Positions 42,401 through 54,400 of a stretch of 64,000 nucleotides of DNA are shown here, piece by piece. The stretch is from Setophaga petechia. Taxonomy: Eukaryota; Chordata; Aves; Passeriformes; Parulidae. The position numbers were made by a program, and so were the translations under genes. Location of the stretch: contig JANCRA010000007.1 in NCBI GenBank assembly GCA_024362935.1, forward strand, positions 16,710,003 through 16,774,002, given 5' to 3'. Under the pieces are notes generated by a model that saw only the letters and a list, made by a program, of their open reading frames with translations, searched no databases and was not told the DNA's origin. Every line of letters starts with the position of its first letter. Position 1 is the stretch's first letter.

Positions 42401-45400
42401 GATTCTTCATTTAATGGCCATTTACCCCACTACTCCAGTCCAGAAAGTTATGGACCCTATCCCACATCATCCTCCAGGGAAGCTCCACCATTGGGTTGCA
42501 TGACCTCAGGCTCCTGGGTACTTCAGAATGGGGGCAGAAGAGTGGGGCACAAGCCCTCTCTTTGCTCCTTCCCACCTGTGCTGCTGAGAAAAATGTGCGT
42601 ATTCTGGCTGCCCTATTCATGCAACTGAGATTTCAGGGGGAGGGAGTAGAGGGTGTTCTGTCTTAACCCATTTGATTTAATTTCCTTGTCTGACATGCTC
42701 TTAGACACACATGCAACTCCTACACAACCAAACTTTTCCTTTGAATATTGCTGTTTACTTGTGAAGCCATCCTAAGTCTAGAGAATGAGGTGTTTAGGTG
42801 ATACATCCATCAAGACACAACTTTTAAGTATTGTTAGGCATTCAAAAGTCTTGGATTGTTTTAGCGAATTTTAAAAAGTGAGTGTTAAGTGCTAGCTTAT
42901 ATCCTTGGGATTTTAATTCCTATATTCTTGCATTATGTTGGATTTAGTCTTTGTTTCAGGGTGTCCCGATAAAGACAGCAAAGCCTGTGTCCTAAGGACT
43001 TCTGATTCTTGACATCTCCTCCATGGCAATTAAATGTCTGATGACAATGGGACAATATTTGCAGTCTTTGAAAGGAAAATAAAATACTAATGCAAAGCTA
43101 GCAGCCTTCATTCTAAAAGACTGAGCTGGGCTTTATTCAATGCAAACCCTCAGCTAGAACTGATAGCACTAAATACTGTCAGATAGTTTCTGTCATGATA
43201 GTTAAGGATTCTTACCAAACAATCTTTATCAGATTAGAATGTTTAACTAGAGAAGTTGTGCATGCTGAAGTGAAACATCACTCTCTTCTGTCTTGGGGGG
43301 AGCCACTACAAGAATAGTACTGTTCTTGGAGTTCCTGAAAGATATGTGGCAGTCCATGCTGTGAAGGGGAAAAAAATCCACCAAAGCACAGACTCATGTA
43401 CCAAAATGCTACACATCTTTTATTTTCATTGCCAACATTTCTTTTTTGCTTCCTTAATTTCTTTTCTTTTATGTAGTCTGCTTGTTTCTAAAAAATTTTG
43501 CCACAAAATTACTTTTTCCTTTGCAAATGAAAAGTGAACCTTGTGTCGCTTGCTTTTTACTGTTTGGATTCCTTCTGGCTCATTTATTGTAATATCTTTG
43601 TAGCAATTGTAGTTGCAGTGAATTGGTTTTTTAACCGTTGCAGGTACAATTTTATATGTAGAATCTGCTTTTAATGTTGTGGATTTTGATGCTAATCTCT
43701 AGAGCAGGGAGAAGGCTCAGGAGGGCCAGCTATGCACTCTGGGGGCTGTTAGACCACTATTTGCTATTAGGGACTTTGATTTCCTATCATCCTATGAGGG
43801 GTAAAAGTTTGTGATATAAAGGCTAGAAAAAAGTCTTTGTAGCTTATCATAAATTCCCTTCTTATCCTGCATCTCTGCTTGGGACTGCTCACGTGAGTAA
43901 AGCCATGCGTGTGTTTGTGCTTGCAGGTTTAGGACTGTGATTGTGTGAGGACCATAGAATTGAGCAAAGGCAATACAGAAAACCTGTGATGTCAAATAGT
44001 CTTAATTCCCATTTGATATGAGGAAATGGGGAGTAAATTGTGTTGAAGTGAAAATACTGGCGTTCAGACACATAAGCTGTAGTAAGGGAGTGTTGTGTGT
44101 CAGCTGATCCATGTTCATAGTTTGTGGGTGTGCTCTTAGCTTGTGGCAGATGTGAATTGGCTGACTTGGCCCTTCAGAGCCAAGTGAGGCTTCTTCACTG
44201 TAGACTAGGCTAATTCAGATTACTTAGTGTTTGCTACAGGCAAAGAGATGGTATAGTTAGTGCAGAGCAACTGGTGATGTGTAGTCATTTATTATTGGAT
44301 GGTAACTTGTTCATGTGTTTGAGTCTTTATTCAACAGAGTAATGTCTGGCAAGCTGTCCTTAGGAGTTTCATGTTCATGGTCATAAAAACTGACAGCAAG
44401 AAAGTGGTGTCTTTAGACTGTTAGAAGACAAAGCAGAGTCAACATTTTCCTTGGCCCTTGGATAAGCTGTCATTAACCAGAGTCATTGGAGGGGTTGTAT
44501 TGTTCTTTTATGACCTTAAAAATGGAACATCCTCTCCAAGACAAACCAAAAACTTACAGATACAAAAACTTACCTAAACTTGCCAGTTACTGTTGGAGTG
44601 TCTGCAGTTCCTAAGGAGCAAGAGTTCTGCTGCTTTTAGCACAGTGAACACTTGATCTGAAGGCTCTTGTCATCTCTGCTGTGTTCTTCCTCCTTCCAGG
44701 CCACCTGACTGACAGTGAGTGCAATCAGAGGCATGTTTCAAAGAAGGGCTCGCTGGCAGACCGCAAGAGGAGTTCTAGCCGGTCTAGGCGGAAAGGAGAT
44801 GAGGCTCAGTCATCAGGATACCACAGTGAAGGCAAGAGATGTTACTTTATTTTAAATATCAGTATCTTTCTGAATGTTTTTAACGTTCTCAGTGTGTACG
44901 TGCGTTTCCCTCATTGTTTCTTCCATCTTTGTCATTATTTAGTCCTCTCTCTGCTTTTTGATATTTAGGTCTGTTTTGGTTGGATGTTTGTTTAGGGAGT
45001 GTTGGATTTTATATTATAGTTTTGTTGTTTTGGATTGTACTTCTCAAAGTCTGCATGAAGATGCTGCAAGTAGGGCTGCTAGTTTAATTGGAGTTATTTT
45101 TGTGGCTTTTGCTGTCTCTACAAACTGCAGGGGAAACCTTGAAGGAGAAACAAGCCCCCAGAACTGCCCCCAAACCATCCAGCAGCACCAGCAGGCTGAG
45201 GGAATTTAAAGAGACAGTGAGCAATATGATCCACAGCAGACCACAGCAGATTTCCCAAACCATCCAGAATTCCCCTCGTGGAGGGAATACCGTGGATCAG
45301 GCAGACACACGACCCTCAAAAAGCCTTTCTGCACACACCCGCGACTGGGAAGTGGAGAGTACCAGTAGTGAGTCTAAGTCCAGTTCATCTAGCAGGTACC

Positions 45401-48400
45401 GGCCAACGTGGAGACCCAAAAGAGAGTCTCTGAATATAGACAGCATCTTCAGTAAAGACAAGAGGAAACATTGTGGTTACACTCAGCTTAGCCCTTTCTC
45501 TGAAGAAGCAGGTAAGAGTTTGAGAAGATTTACTTCAGAATGTGTGGGAAGTGAAATTCTGAGCATGGAATTCAGGTCGGTGGTGAGTCATGTCTGTGAA
45601 GACTGAATCCTGTGTGGGTATTCATATTGCATGTGTGGTAGTTCTGTTTGATTTCTGTGTCCTGCGTTTCCTGTCTAAGGAAAAATTAAGGGAAACTATA
45701 CCGTCTACCCTGCTTGAGTGGACACAAGCTATATTACTGAGTGTCCCAAGTTTGTCCTTTCGAGCAAGCTTTGGTATTGCTCCGGTTGTTCCTCTGGCTC
45801 ATCATGGTATTTTTACTTGATGGCTCAGAGTATGGTGCAGAAAGTACCTTGTGTATCAGTGCAGAGGTCTTGTTGTGAAGATAAGAGCGTGGAAGCCAGT
45901 GATGATTTATCTGGAAAGATTTTACAGCTATGCTGCTTGTACATGGAGACTTTGCTGGTTTTGACAATAGAAAAGAATTGGGAAGCATGTAAAGGGAAGG
46001 CGAAGGGGAAGAGAACACACCTCCAGGGAAGGAAGGGATGCAAACAAGAATTAAGTGGAAAGACTGTGTAATGTATAAGGGAGAATTAAAAAAAACCAAA
46101 CAAGTTTTCCTGTCCTCTGTATAAGCCTCAACAATTCATAAATAGCAAAATAAACAGTGTAAAAAATGAGAGCATCTGAAATAGATATGACAGAGTATTG
46201 AAAATGCAATTGGATATGCTGTAAAATTATCTTGTACAAATAAAATTTATTTTGGGGAAAAAAGGATTTTCATTCCAGACATCATTGTTACCTCCGGGGG
46301 AATATGGTAAGTTATACTGAAGAAAGACTCAAAGGTAAATTTGTGAACAGGTTATTGCTTAAAATTGCTAGGAAAGCTGTGGAAGTATTGCGTTTTTCTT
46401 GCTTAATATTGCAGGTTTTACTCAAAATTAAGGATGGTGCTTGTGATTTAAACATATTTGAGAAACTAACGTGTGGCTGTTTTGCTGATATTGAAGCTTA
46501 TGTCTTCTACCAAACTTTGTTGTTTATCTTGACAGGTAAAGAACTTAGTGAGAATGAGGTGAAGGAGCATGCTGTTCATGAAACAAGGTCAAGCCAGTCA
46601 AATGTCAGATACAAGCGTGGTGTGCTGGGCCGGGGCACCCAGCACCACGTGGTGGATCAACATCCTCACCTAATACAGAGGATGGAGTCTGGCTATGAAA
46701 GCAGTGAGCGCAACAGCAACAGCCCAGTTAGTCTGGACATGCCCTTGTCTGAAAGTTCAAGCACCCACAGGTACATTTCAATAAAATTCATGTTTGGAAT
46801 GATTGAAGTCTTGATTTTTTTTTTTGTAGTTACATAATGGTGTAGAACATTTGGCAAAACAGTGGTCCTAGTTTTAAATATAGCTGTATTGGAACAGGGG
46901 AGAAATAGTAGGGAAATGGGAGCCTATTCTTCTCAGTATATTGATGACTTGCTGCTGGTGAACAGAGAAAAAAATGGGGCTTGAGTGAGCGAGAAATACG
47001 GTCTAAAGTGATGCATCTGAAATAGTTGTGCCTTTAGTCTATGATTTAAAAGCTTGTACTTTGAGTAATTTGTAGTCCTTTTTGTTTGCATTAGACCATT
47101 GATTCATAGACACCTTGTACAAAACAGAAATCAGTAGCCTTGTATAGAAATCTTTGTTTTCTGACATACTTGTAATATTTGTATTAAAAATAGACAGCAC
47201 AATGTGTTTCTTTCCTTGACTTAGGAAGCTTTAGGTAATCACAAATTGGCACTGTTTATGGCCAATAAACAATATGTAAGAATCTGTTCTGAACAACTCC
47301 TGGACCACAGTTTAATATGAAATGCATCATCTTATGGAGGAGAATAGAATTACTGTCCTCCTTGTTAACATTCTCTTCCCCTGTTTCTTCCAAGATTTTC
47401 TTATGCTAGACTTCTTTAAAAATTAGGTTAAAATACAAGTATATGTTTGTGTAGACACAAAAAAGGTAGATACAATTTCTCCTGGATAAATCAGTCAAAT
47501 GGTAAACTATAATTACTCTCTTCTTGGAGGGATGTTCATATGAAGAGAGGAGGTGCCTTTGTTCCTGCATGGCGCAACATCCCAAAGTCTCACAGTAGCA
47601 GCATCTTGGAAGTGGAGTCAGTTGGGAGCTGGACAAACAGCCCACACACCATGGGAAATGGTAAGGTGCACTTTGTAGGGGTGGTTATGCAAGGTAAAAT
47701 GTATCGAGTTGTTCTTTGCTTTCTGGATGTTTATGTTCACAGGGAAATTATAAGGAAAGGGAGAAGCAACTTTAAAGAACATAACAGTTTTATAAGAAAT
47801 AATTATAAGATTTACCAAAGGGGATCGCAAAAAACTTGTTGGAATATTCCTTTGATCTTGTTGCTCTGGCATGTCTTTTTGTGTATTGACTTAAATGATA
47901 AAATAAAACTATTTATTCCTATTCTTTCTTATAACTCAATATTCTGCCATCAAAAAAACCTTCCCAAGCATAGCTCATAACTTAGTAGAGTTCTGAAAAC
48001 CAGCTTGTAATTCTATACAAAATTCAAAACTGTTAGAACTATGAATGTTCTTTTACAAGCCGTTTGGACTGAGGCTAAGCTTTTCTGCTTATATAGCATT
48101 CTAAGCAAATACTTTTTTTCCAGAGAGGGAAGGGAAAGGCAGCAGGGGAGACACTTTCTGAATACCAGTAATAGTTGGAGTGAGAATGAGAACTGATGGA
48201 TTTCTGTTGTGTAGGATATTGAGGTGCTTTATTTTCCTCCCATTTTCATCCACTTCATGCAGTTAGATGAAAAACATCTCATTGGAATCCATTTAACTTC
48301 TACGAGCTGGTGATCCGGCTAATTTGACGTAGCTTTATTTACAAGTTATAAACACACCAAGAAGCTTCAAGATTTCATCATCAGCTTAGGGTTATTTCTT

Positions 48401-51400
48401 CCAATGGTTCTTTCTGTTCTATATGCTGTTTGTGTGAGTCAGTGAATCCATGGGCTGTGCTGCAGGGGAGCTTGAGGCATTGCTTTATTTTTATAAATAA
48501 ATCTTAACAGGATTTATGTTCTGCAATTCTGTGATCTCAGACTCTTATTACCTAATATTAATTTTGTTGTCCAGTAATATTGCCTTGTCTTCTAAGGGAT
48601 ACTTTAAGAGGGGTAGCTATCAAAAACATTGCTTGTTTGTTTTGAAGGTGGAGACAACTTTGTTCCTTTAAAGAGTGAGCTGGATGAATTGCAAGAAGAG
48701 GTGGCAAGGAGAGCACATGAGCAAGAGCTACGCAGAAAAAGAGAAAAGGAAATGGAGGCAGCAATGGGCTTTAATCCCCGTCCCAGCAGGTTTATGGATC
48801 TAGATGAACTGCAGAATCAGGGTAACCTTTGAATGCAGTATATTTTGCAAGATGGTAGTGCTGAGGTTTTTTTAATCTTTGAATGTAATTTCCTGATTTA
48901 TTTGTGTGTGTGGTGTGTCTCTCGCCACATCCACCCCCCATTACAAATATGTGCCTTCAGGAAGTGAAATACTGTCTATTTCAAACCTGTAGAGAGTAAA
49001 AAAACTTTGGTATTTTGACCATATTTCTTCTTAAATGAAAAAGCAAAATAATGTAGAGATATTCTTAGTATATCTGCATTTTTCCAATTTTTTAGTGATA
49101 CACGCTGTTGATAGTATTGATACCTTGATTTAGCTGTAAGCCTTTAACCAGCATCTTGGAATGAGCAGGGCTGTTTTTACCTTTTAGGCACCTCAGTTTC
49201 ATCTGCAGCAGAGGTGGTTAATATAAACCGTCATTCTGTTTCTGCTTGTTTTCAGTACCTTTGCAGCCCTGAGCAATTCTGATTGTTCTGCCCTTGTGCT
49301 TTGCAGTGTTTCTCCCTGCCTGGCTGTGGACCCACGGCACAGGTGTTGGGACAAGTACTCTGGCTGGATTTAATTGAAAATCTGAGCTGGGTTTAGTTGC
49401 CTATCTTTTCTAGGGAAAAAGAATTTTTAAAAAATTCAGAACCAAATATGAAGTTTGATTGTCTTTTCCATGACTCCTCATCTTTCTGGGAGGAGATGGC
49501 AGCAAAACAGGTTTAATTGGAGGGATGCAGCTGGAACAGAGGGAACATGACAGGACTCACATGTAATACTGTGTTTTAGCCCTGAATCTCCATCAGCCAG
49601 TAAGAGATTCAGGAGAAAGGTGGGATAAAGTGCACTGACCCAGTCAAGAGTGAACCTTGAAACCTGCTGGAACACTTAACTTGGGGTTGTTGGAGGGTGA
49701 GCAGGGCCAAGAAGAGTGAACACCTGGGCTCTGGTCTAAGGAATGTATATATGATCAGGGCAGTCCTGCTGTGGTATCCTGTGCTGCCAGGCCTCCTGGC
49801 ATCCCCGTGCTGCTTCCTCCAACCTGATGTAGAAGGGAGTTGAGGTTGCTGGTTTGCTGCTCAAGGAGAGGAGGGAGAGGGGCAGCCCACAGCAGTGCCA
49901 GTTTTGGACACAATCCTAACTGTGCTTTGCAACCTACAGCCATGCCAACTGCTCAGAAGGCAGAATGACACTGTGCCAGTGACAGCTGAACAATATGATC
50001 TCCATGACTGACTGGGAATGTGTGTTTAATTTTTACTGACCATCAGTTATACTTTACAGTCCTACTATGGTCTGCTGGTAACCACGTCAAAAATTCTGAT
50101 GTACCAGAGTAGATAAATATATTTTTCTATTAATATAGTGTTTACTTTTGTAACATAAATGCCAGTGGTTTAAAAACTGAAAAGTAAACCTCTGTTGCTG
50201 AGCATGTTGTCTTCTCTGCTTCTCCTGCATGAAAGAAAACAGCATATTCTCCAGTACTTTACCCCTCTTTTTGATCAATTCTATTAGTTGATGGAAGCAA
50301 AATTACTTAGCTTTTCTTTGTTGAAAAAAAAGTAAACTAGACTAATGCTTAATCAAAAAAGAATTTTGTAGAATATTTGAGGAGTCTAGATGCATTGACT
50401 TGAGATCTAGGGAAGCCTTTGTTTATTCCTTTTCAGTGTTTCCCCCCCCCCAGTCAGAGATATAATAGCTTAACAGACTGCTGGACTGCCTGGAAGGCTT
50501 CTTGTATGCAGATCTCCAGAACACTTGTGACTCATTTTCCCCTCAAGTAAACTGCTAATTTCATGCAATGAAAGCTAACTTTAGTATTCTGCCCTTGATT
50601 ACAAGCCTCAGTTGCCTTGATTTTGAAACTGAAGGTGCTGCTTGATTAACTTACTGCTCTAACAATTCTCACTTCTCCCTCCAGTACTAGCTTTTAATGC
50701 AGATTCTTTGGGGTTTATGGTAAAAGAGTTTGTATTTTCATCTGTGCACAGCAATGTTACGGAGCAGGTCAGGCCATAGCATGTGTTATGCATATTGAGA
50801 GAATGTAATTTATTGTTGGCTGATCAAGGTACTCACATTCTCTGCCACAATGACAGAGATGTTCCATTAAAAAGACCCACCCCTGAACAGAGTAAAAGTC
50901 AAGTTTTATTTTCTATTTTCCCTGCCTCATTTGAATGTTTACATTTTAGTGTATAATTTGCATAATGCCTAATAGGTGACACAAAATAGTTTGGGCATTT
51001 CTTCCTCTCAGAAATGGATGTTATGCTGCCAGGACACAGTTTCTTTTTGTGTCCAAAAGTATTTATCCTTCTCCAGCACTGTTTTCCAAATTGTTGCAAA
51101 AGGAATTCTTGACAGTTGTCCCCTTCTTCTCAGCTTCCACCACCCTGTTTTTCAAGTTGCAAGACTGTTGGGTTTTTGTATTCTGACTTACAGCAGTTAA
51201 GTGTGTGCACTAAACTCATTTATGGAAGTATTTCATGCAGGCACTTATGTTCACACTCAACTCCTGAATTTTCTTCCCCAGACATGTTGGTTGTTTCAGT
51301 TTGTTTCCATTTTGATGAAGAACAGGCAGATGGATTTTGTCAGGAAACTTACCATACAATGAAAAAATCCTAATCTGCTGCATTTCTTTTACTGATACAT

Positions 51401-54400
51401 TTTGGTTTAGATTTCGTTCTAAATTTAGTTTAATTCCTTCTTGACAGAAGTCATTTGAACTGACTCTGTTCTATGTCTGTACCATCTTTTATACTGACTT
51501 AAAGTGTTGAAAATAGTAGAATAAGCCAGTACAACTCTCTCAACTAAAGAAAATTTGAGGGAAAAAATCCCTTTCATGTTGTTTTACTGTATGGATGTCA
51601 AGCATATCAGGGTGCTCAAGATGTATTTCTGCTTAGGGAGGGTTAGGTGGTGCAGTCTGGAATATTCACAGCCTCTGCAAGAATCCGTGTGTGGAAGGAT
51701 TTGGTGATCACAAATGGGATGAGGGTAAGTGAGGGTTCTGCAATAATGAAACCAAAATGAAGGGTGCTGCCCGTTTGCAGGGAGGAGTGATGGCTTTGAG
51801 AAGTCGATGCAGGAGGCAGACTCAATCTTTGAAGAGTCGCTGAATCAGGAGCAGAAGGGGGATTGTGCTGCAGCTTTGGCTCTCTGTAACGAAGCTATAT
51901 GTAAGTAACCGTAACCGCCTGAGCTACTGCGCTTTGACTGTTACTAATACAGAATAGAGGCTGAAACGCCACATCACAGTAAGTGGTCACGTCGTGATAG
52001 GGGGTCCAGCTGCTCTTTAGGAACATACAGGTGGAGAGAATTTTTCATTTTTATAAGCATTTCCATTTGGGGGTTTTAGTCCTATTCCTCTTCATCTCTG
52101 TTTTTTTCATGTTTACATTCGTTTTGTTTTTCTCTCCAGTGCTAAGGCAGTAACAGCACTGGGGTGCTGATGTGCCCTTTTTGGTGCTGTTATGTTTCAG
52201 CAAGCACCTGGTAGGTGGTTCCCCTTCCCACTCAGTCCTCACAATTTGTCTCCATTGTCAGGCCGAATTGCAAAGGCCATTAAGCTCCCGTGTTTTTCAT
52301 GGAGGGTGTAGCATAGGAAGAAAATGGTAACCCACTCTAGAGTCTTCTGGATTAGCAGAAGTGAACTATGCTGTACTTTAACTTTCATGAAGAAAAAAGC
52401 ATTAGGACATTGAAGTGCTTAAATGCATTGTGACCTTTGAGAATGTGTGCTATGTGATTTCATTTTATTTTTGGTGTTTTTCCATTATGACTGGCTGGCT
52501 GTCTCACCCCATGCTCCCCTCTGTCTGTGTAGAATGGCTGCAGACAGGGTGAGTAGCTCCTGTGCTGTTTTCATTTAGAAATTGGCTTTTATGGACTGCA
52601 GAATAAAGGGTGCGGCATACAGCTGTAGTGACAGCTCTATTAGCTTTCTTTCCAGCAAGGAATCTCAAATCCCAGCTGCGTATTCCTGCACACAAAGGGA
52701 GTCCCAGATACGGAGGATGCAGGAGAAGAGTACATGACAGAATGAAACATCATTGTAGTAGAGCTGGAAAGAGCCTGTGTGAAGGGATGAGAAATTGGGC
52801 TAAAACAACGATATTTTTATTTTATTTTGGTTTAGTTTCAATTAATGTGTTTGTACACCTGGCTAAGCTGAATGTGCATTAATGGAAACAGTAGCATCCT
52901 TGTGAATTCTTTTGTGGCAGTATTTGCATGGTCCATGTTTTTTGTTCCTGCTGCATCTTTTTTCTTTCTTTTTTCTTTTTCAATTTTATTCCTTTTTTCT
53001 GTTTGTTTTCTGCTATGTTTTCTTTTGCATTTTAGCTAAACTAAGACTTGCCATGCATGATGCCAGCGCTAGCACTCACAGCAGAGCCCTAGTCGATAAG
53101 AAGCTGCAAATCAGTATCCGAAAAGCCCGGAGCCTCCAGGATCGCATGCAGCACCAACAGCCACCGCAGCCGCTGCCTCCGCCAGCCTGCCACCCACCAC
53201 AGGGCGGCCCCATGGCCCAGTCTACAAGGTAGTGCCAGTACCTCGCCTGGGCACCACCCGGGCTGCATCTGTGAGCGGTGCAGTCTGGAAGGAAATAGCA
53301 AACTATTGTCTATTCCCTGGATAGTCCAAGTCCTACTGTGTTACACCTATTCTTCTCTTCCTAAGGTTCAGTCCTATTGTAAAACAGTCAACTACCCCAT
53401 TTTTCCCCTCCCCACCACCCTTTCTCCCAGTCTTTATAGAACAGTCCAATGTGCATGTGTTCAGAATGTGATCTGTGACACAGAATTGTAGCAGTCAGTG
53501 CCTGGCAGCATTGATGTCTCATGCACCAAGGGAAAAAATACAATAGACAATAATCTGGCTAAAAGAAGTGGGGGTGCGTTAGGATAAAATGTGACTGTTT
53601 ATAATCAGGAGCAGTTTCAGGACTCAGTCAGTAAAAGACTGTACTGCGGTCAAAATTTTGCTATAGTTGCTTTTATGTTGGTAATATTAGCCAGTATGTT
53701 TAGTGCTCTGTAGTTTGAAAACTGTCGAGTACAGTGATCTTTTCTTTCTAGTCCACTTCTCTCGTGGTGCACTGGTACAACTCTTGAATCCAGATCCTGA
53801 TCCTGTCACCTTGACTACTCCATCATTCTTCATTTTCTTTCTGTGCTTCTCAACATCCTGTAGCCTGGCTTACCAGCCCTCCTCAGTGTCTCTTCATGAT
53901 TCTTTCTTCCATACTGACTTTAACTACAGCATAATTAACTCTCTGCTATAACCGATCCTTTCTTCCTACTGTCTTTAGCATGCAGCTTAATCCTTCTTTC
54001 TTCCCATGCCATTCCCTCCTAGCACTAGACCATCCCTATCCAATTTCTAGGCTATTTCTTGAACTGTTACTTTTTTCCCCTCTCCCCTTCCTCACATGTA
54101 TTACCAGAAGTTTAGGTGAAATCTTGGATGAGAATAATTTTTCTGTTCCTTTCTGTAAAATGCCAGGTACAACTATATCCAAACCCAGTTAATTTGCACA
54201 CCTGCCAGGCTATAGTTCGTAACATTCTTTTCTTTTCCTGCAGTACCTGAATTACATGTAATGAAAGCTGATCTTGTTGTCAATCAGGAGTCCATTATAT
54301 TCTCTCTTACAGGAGAAATGCAGAGCTCAAATTAGGCATTTGGCAGATTCTAAGAAAATGGAAAGCACTTTCTTAACTAGTTTTACTAATGCTAAACTCA

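Noticed and set aside
46304..46837. 177-codon + strand frame that might be read as its own gene
   Set aside because: Only 46536-46770 matches USP54 (exon 13). The flanks are intron, with a good acceptor and donor at those boundaries.
52533..52548. A 16 nt microexon candidate in intron 16, flanked by AG and by GTGAGT
   Set aside because: Joined to the phase-1 T of exon 16 it creates an immediate TAA stop, and its length is not a multiple of three. Exons 16 and 17 already join in frame and match human.
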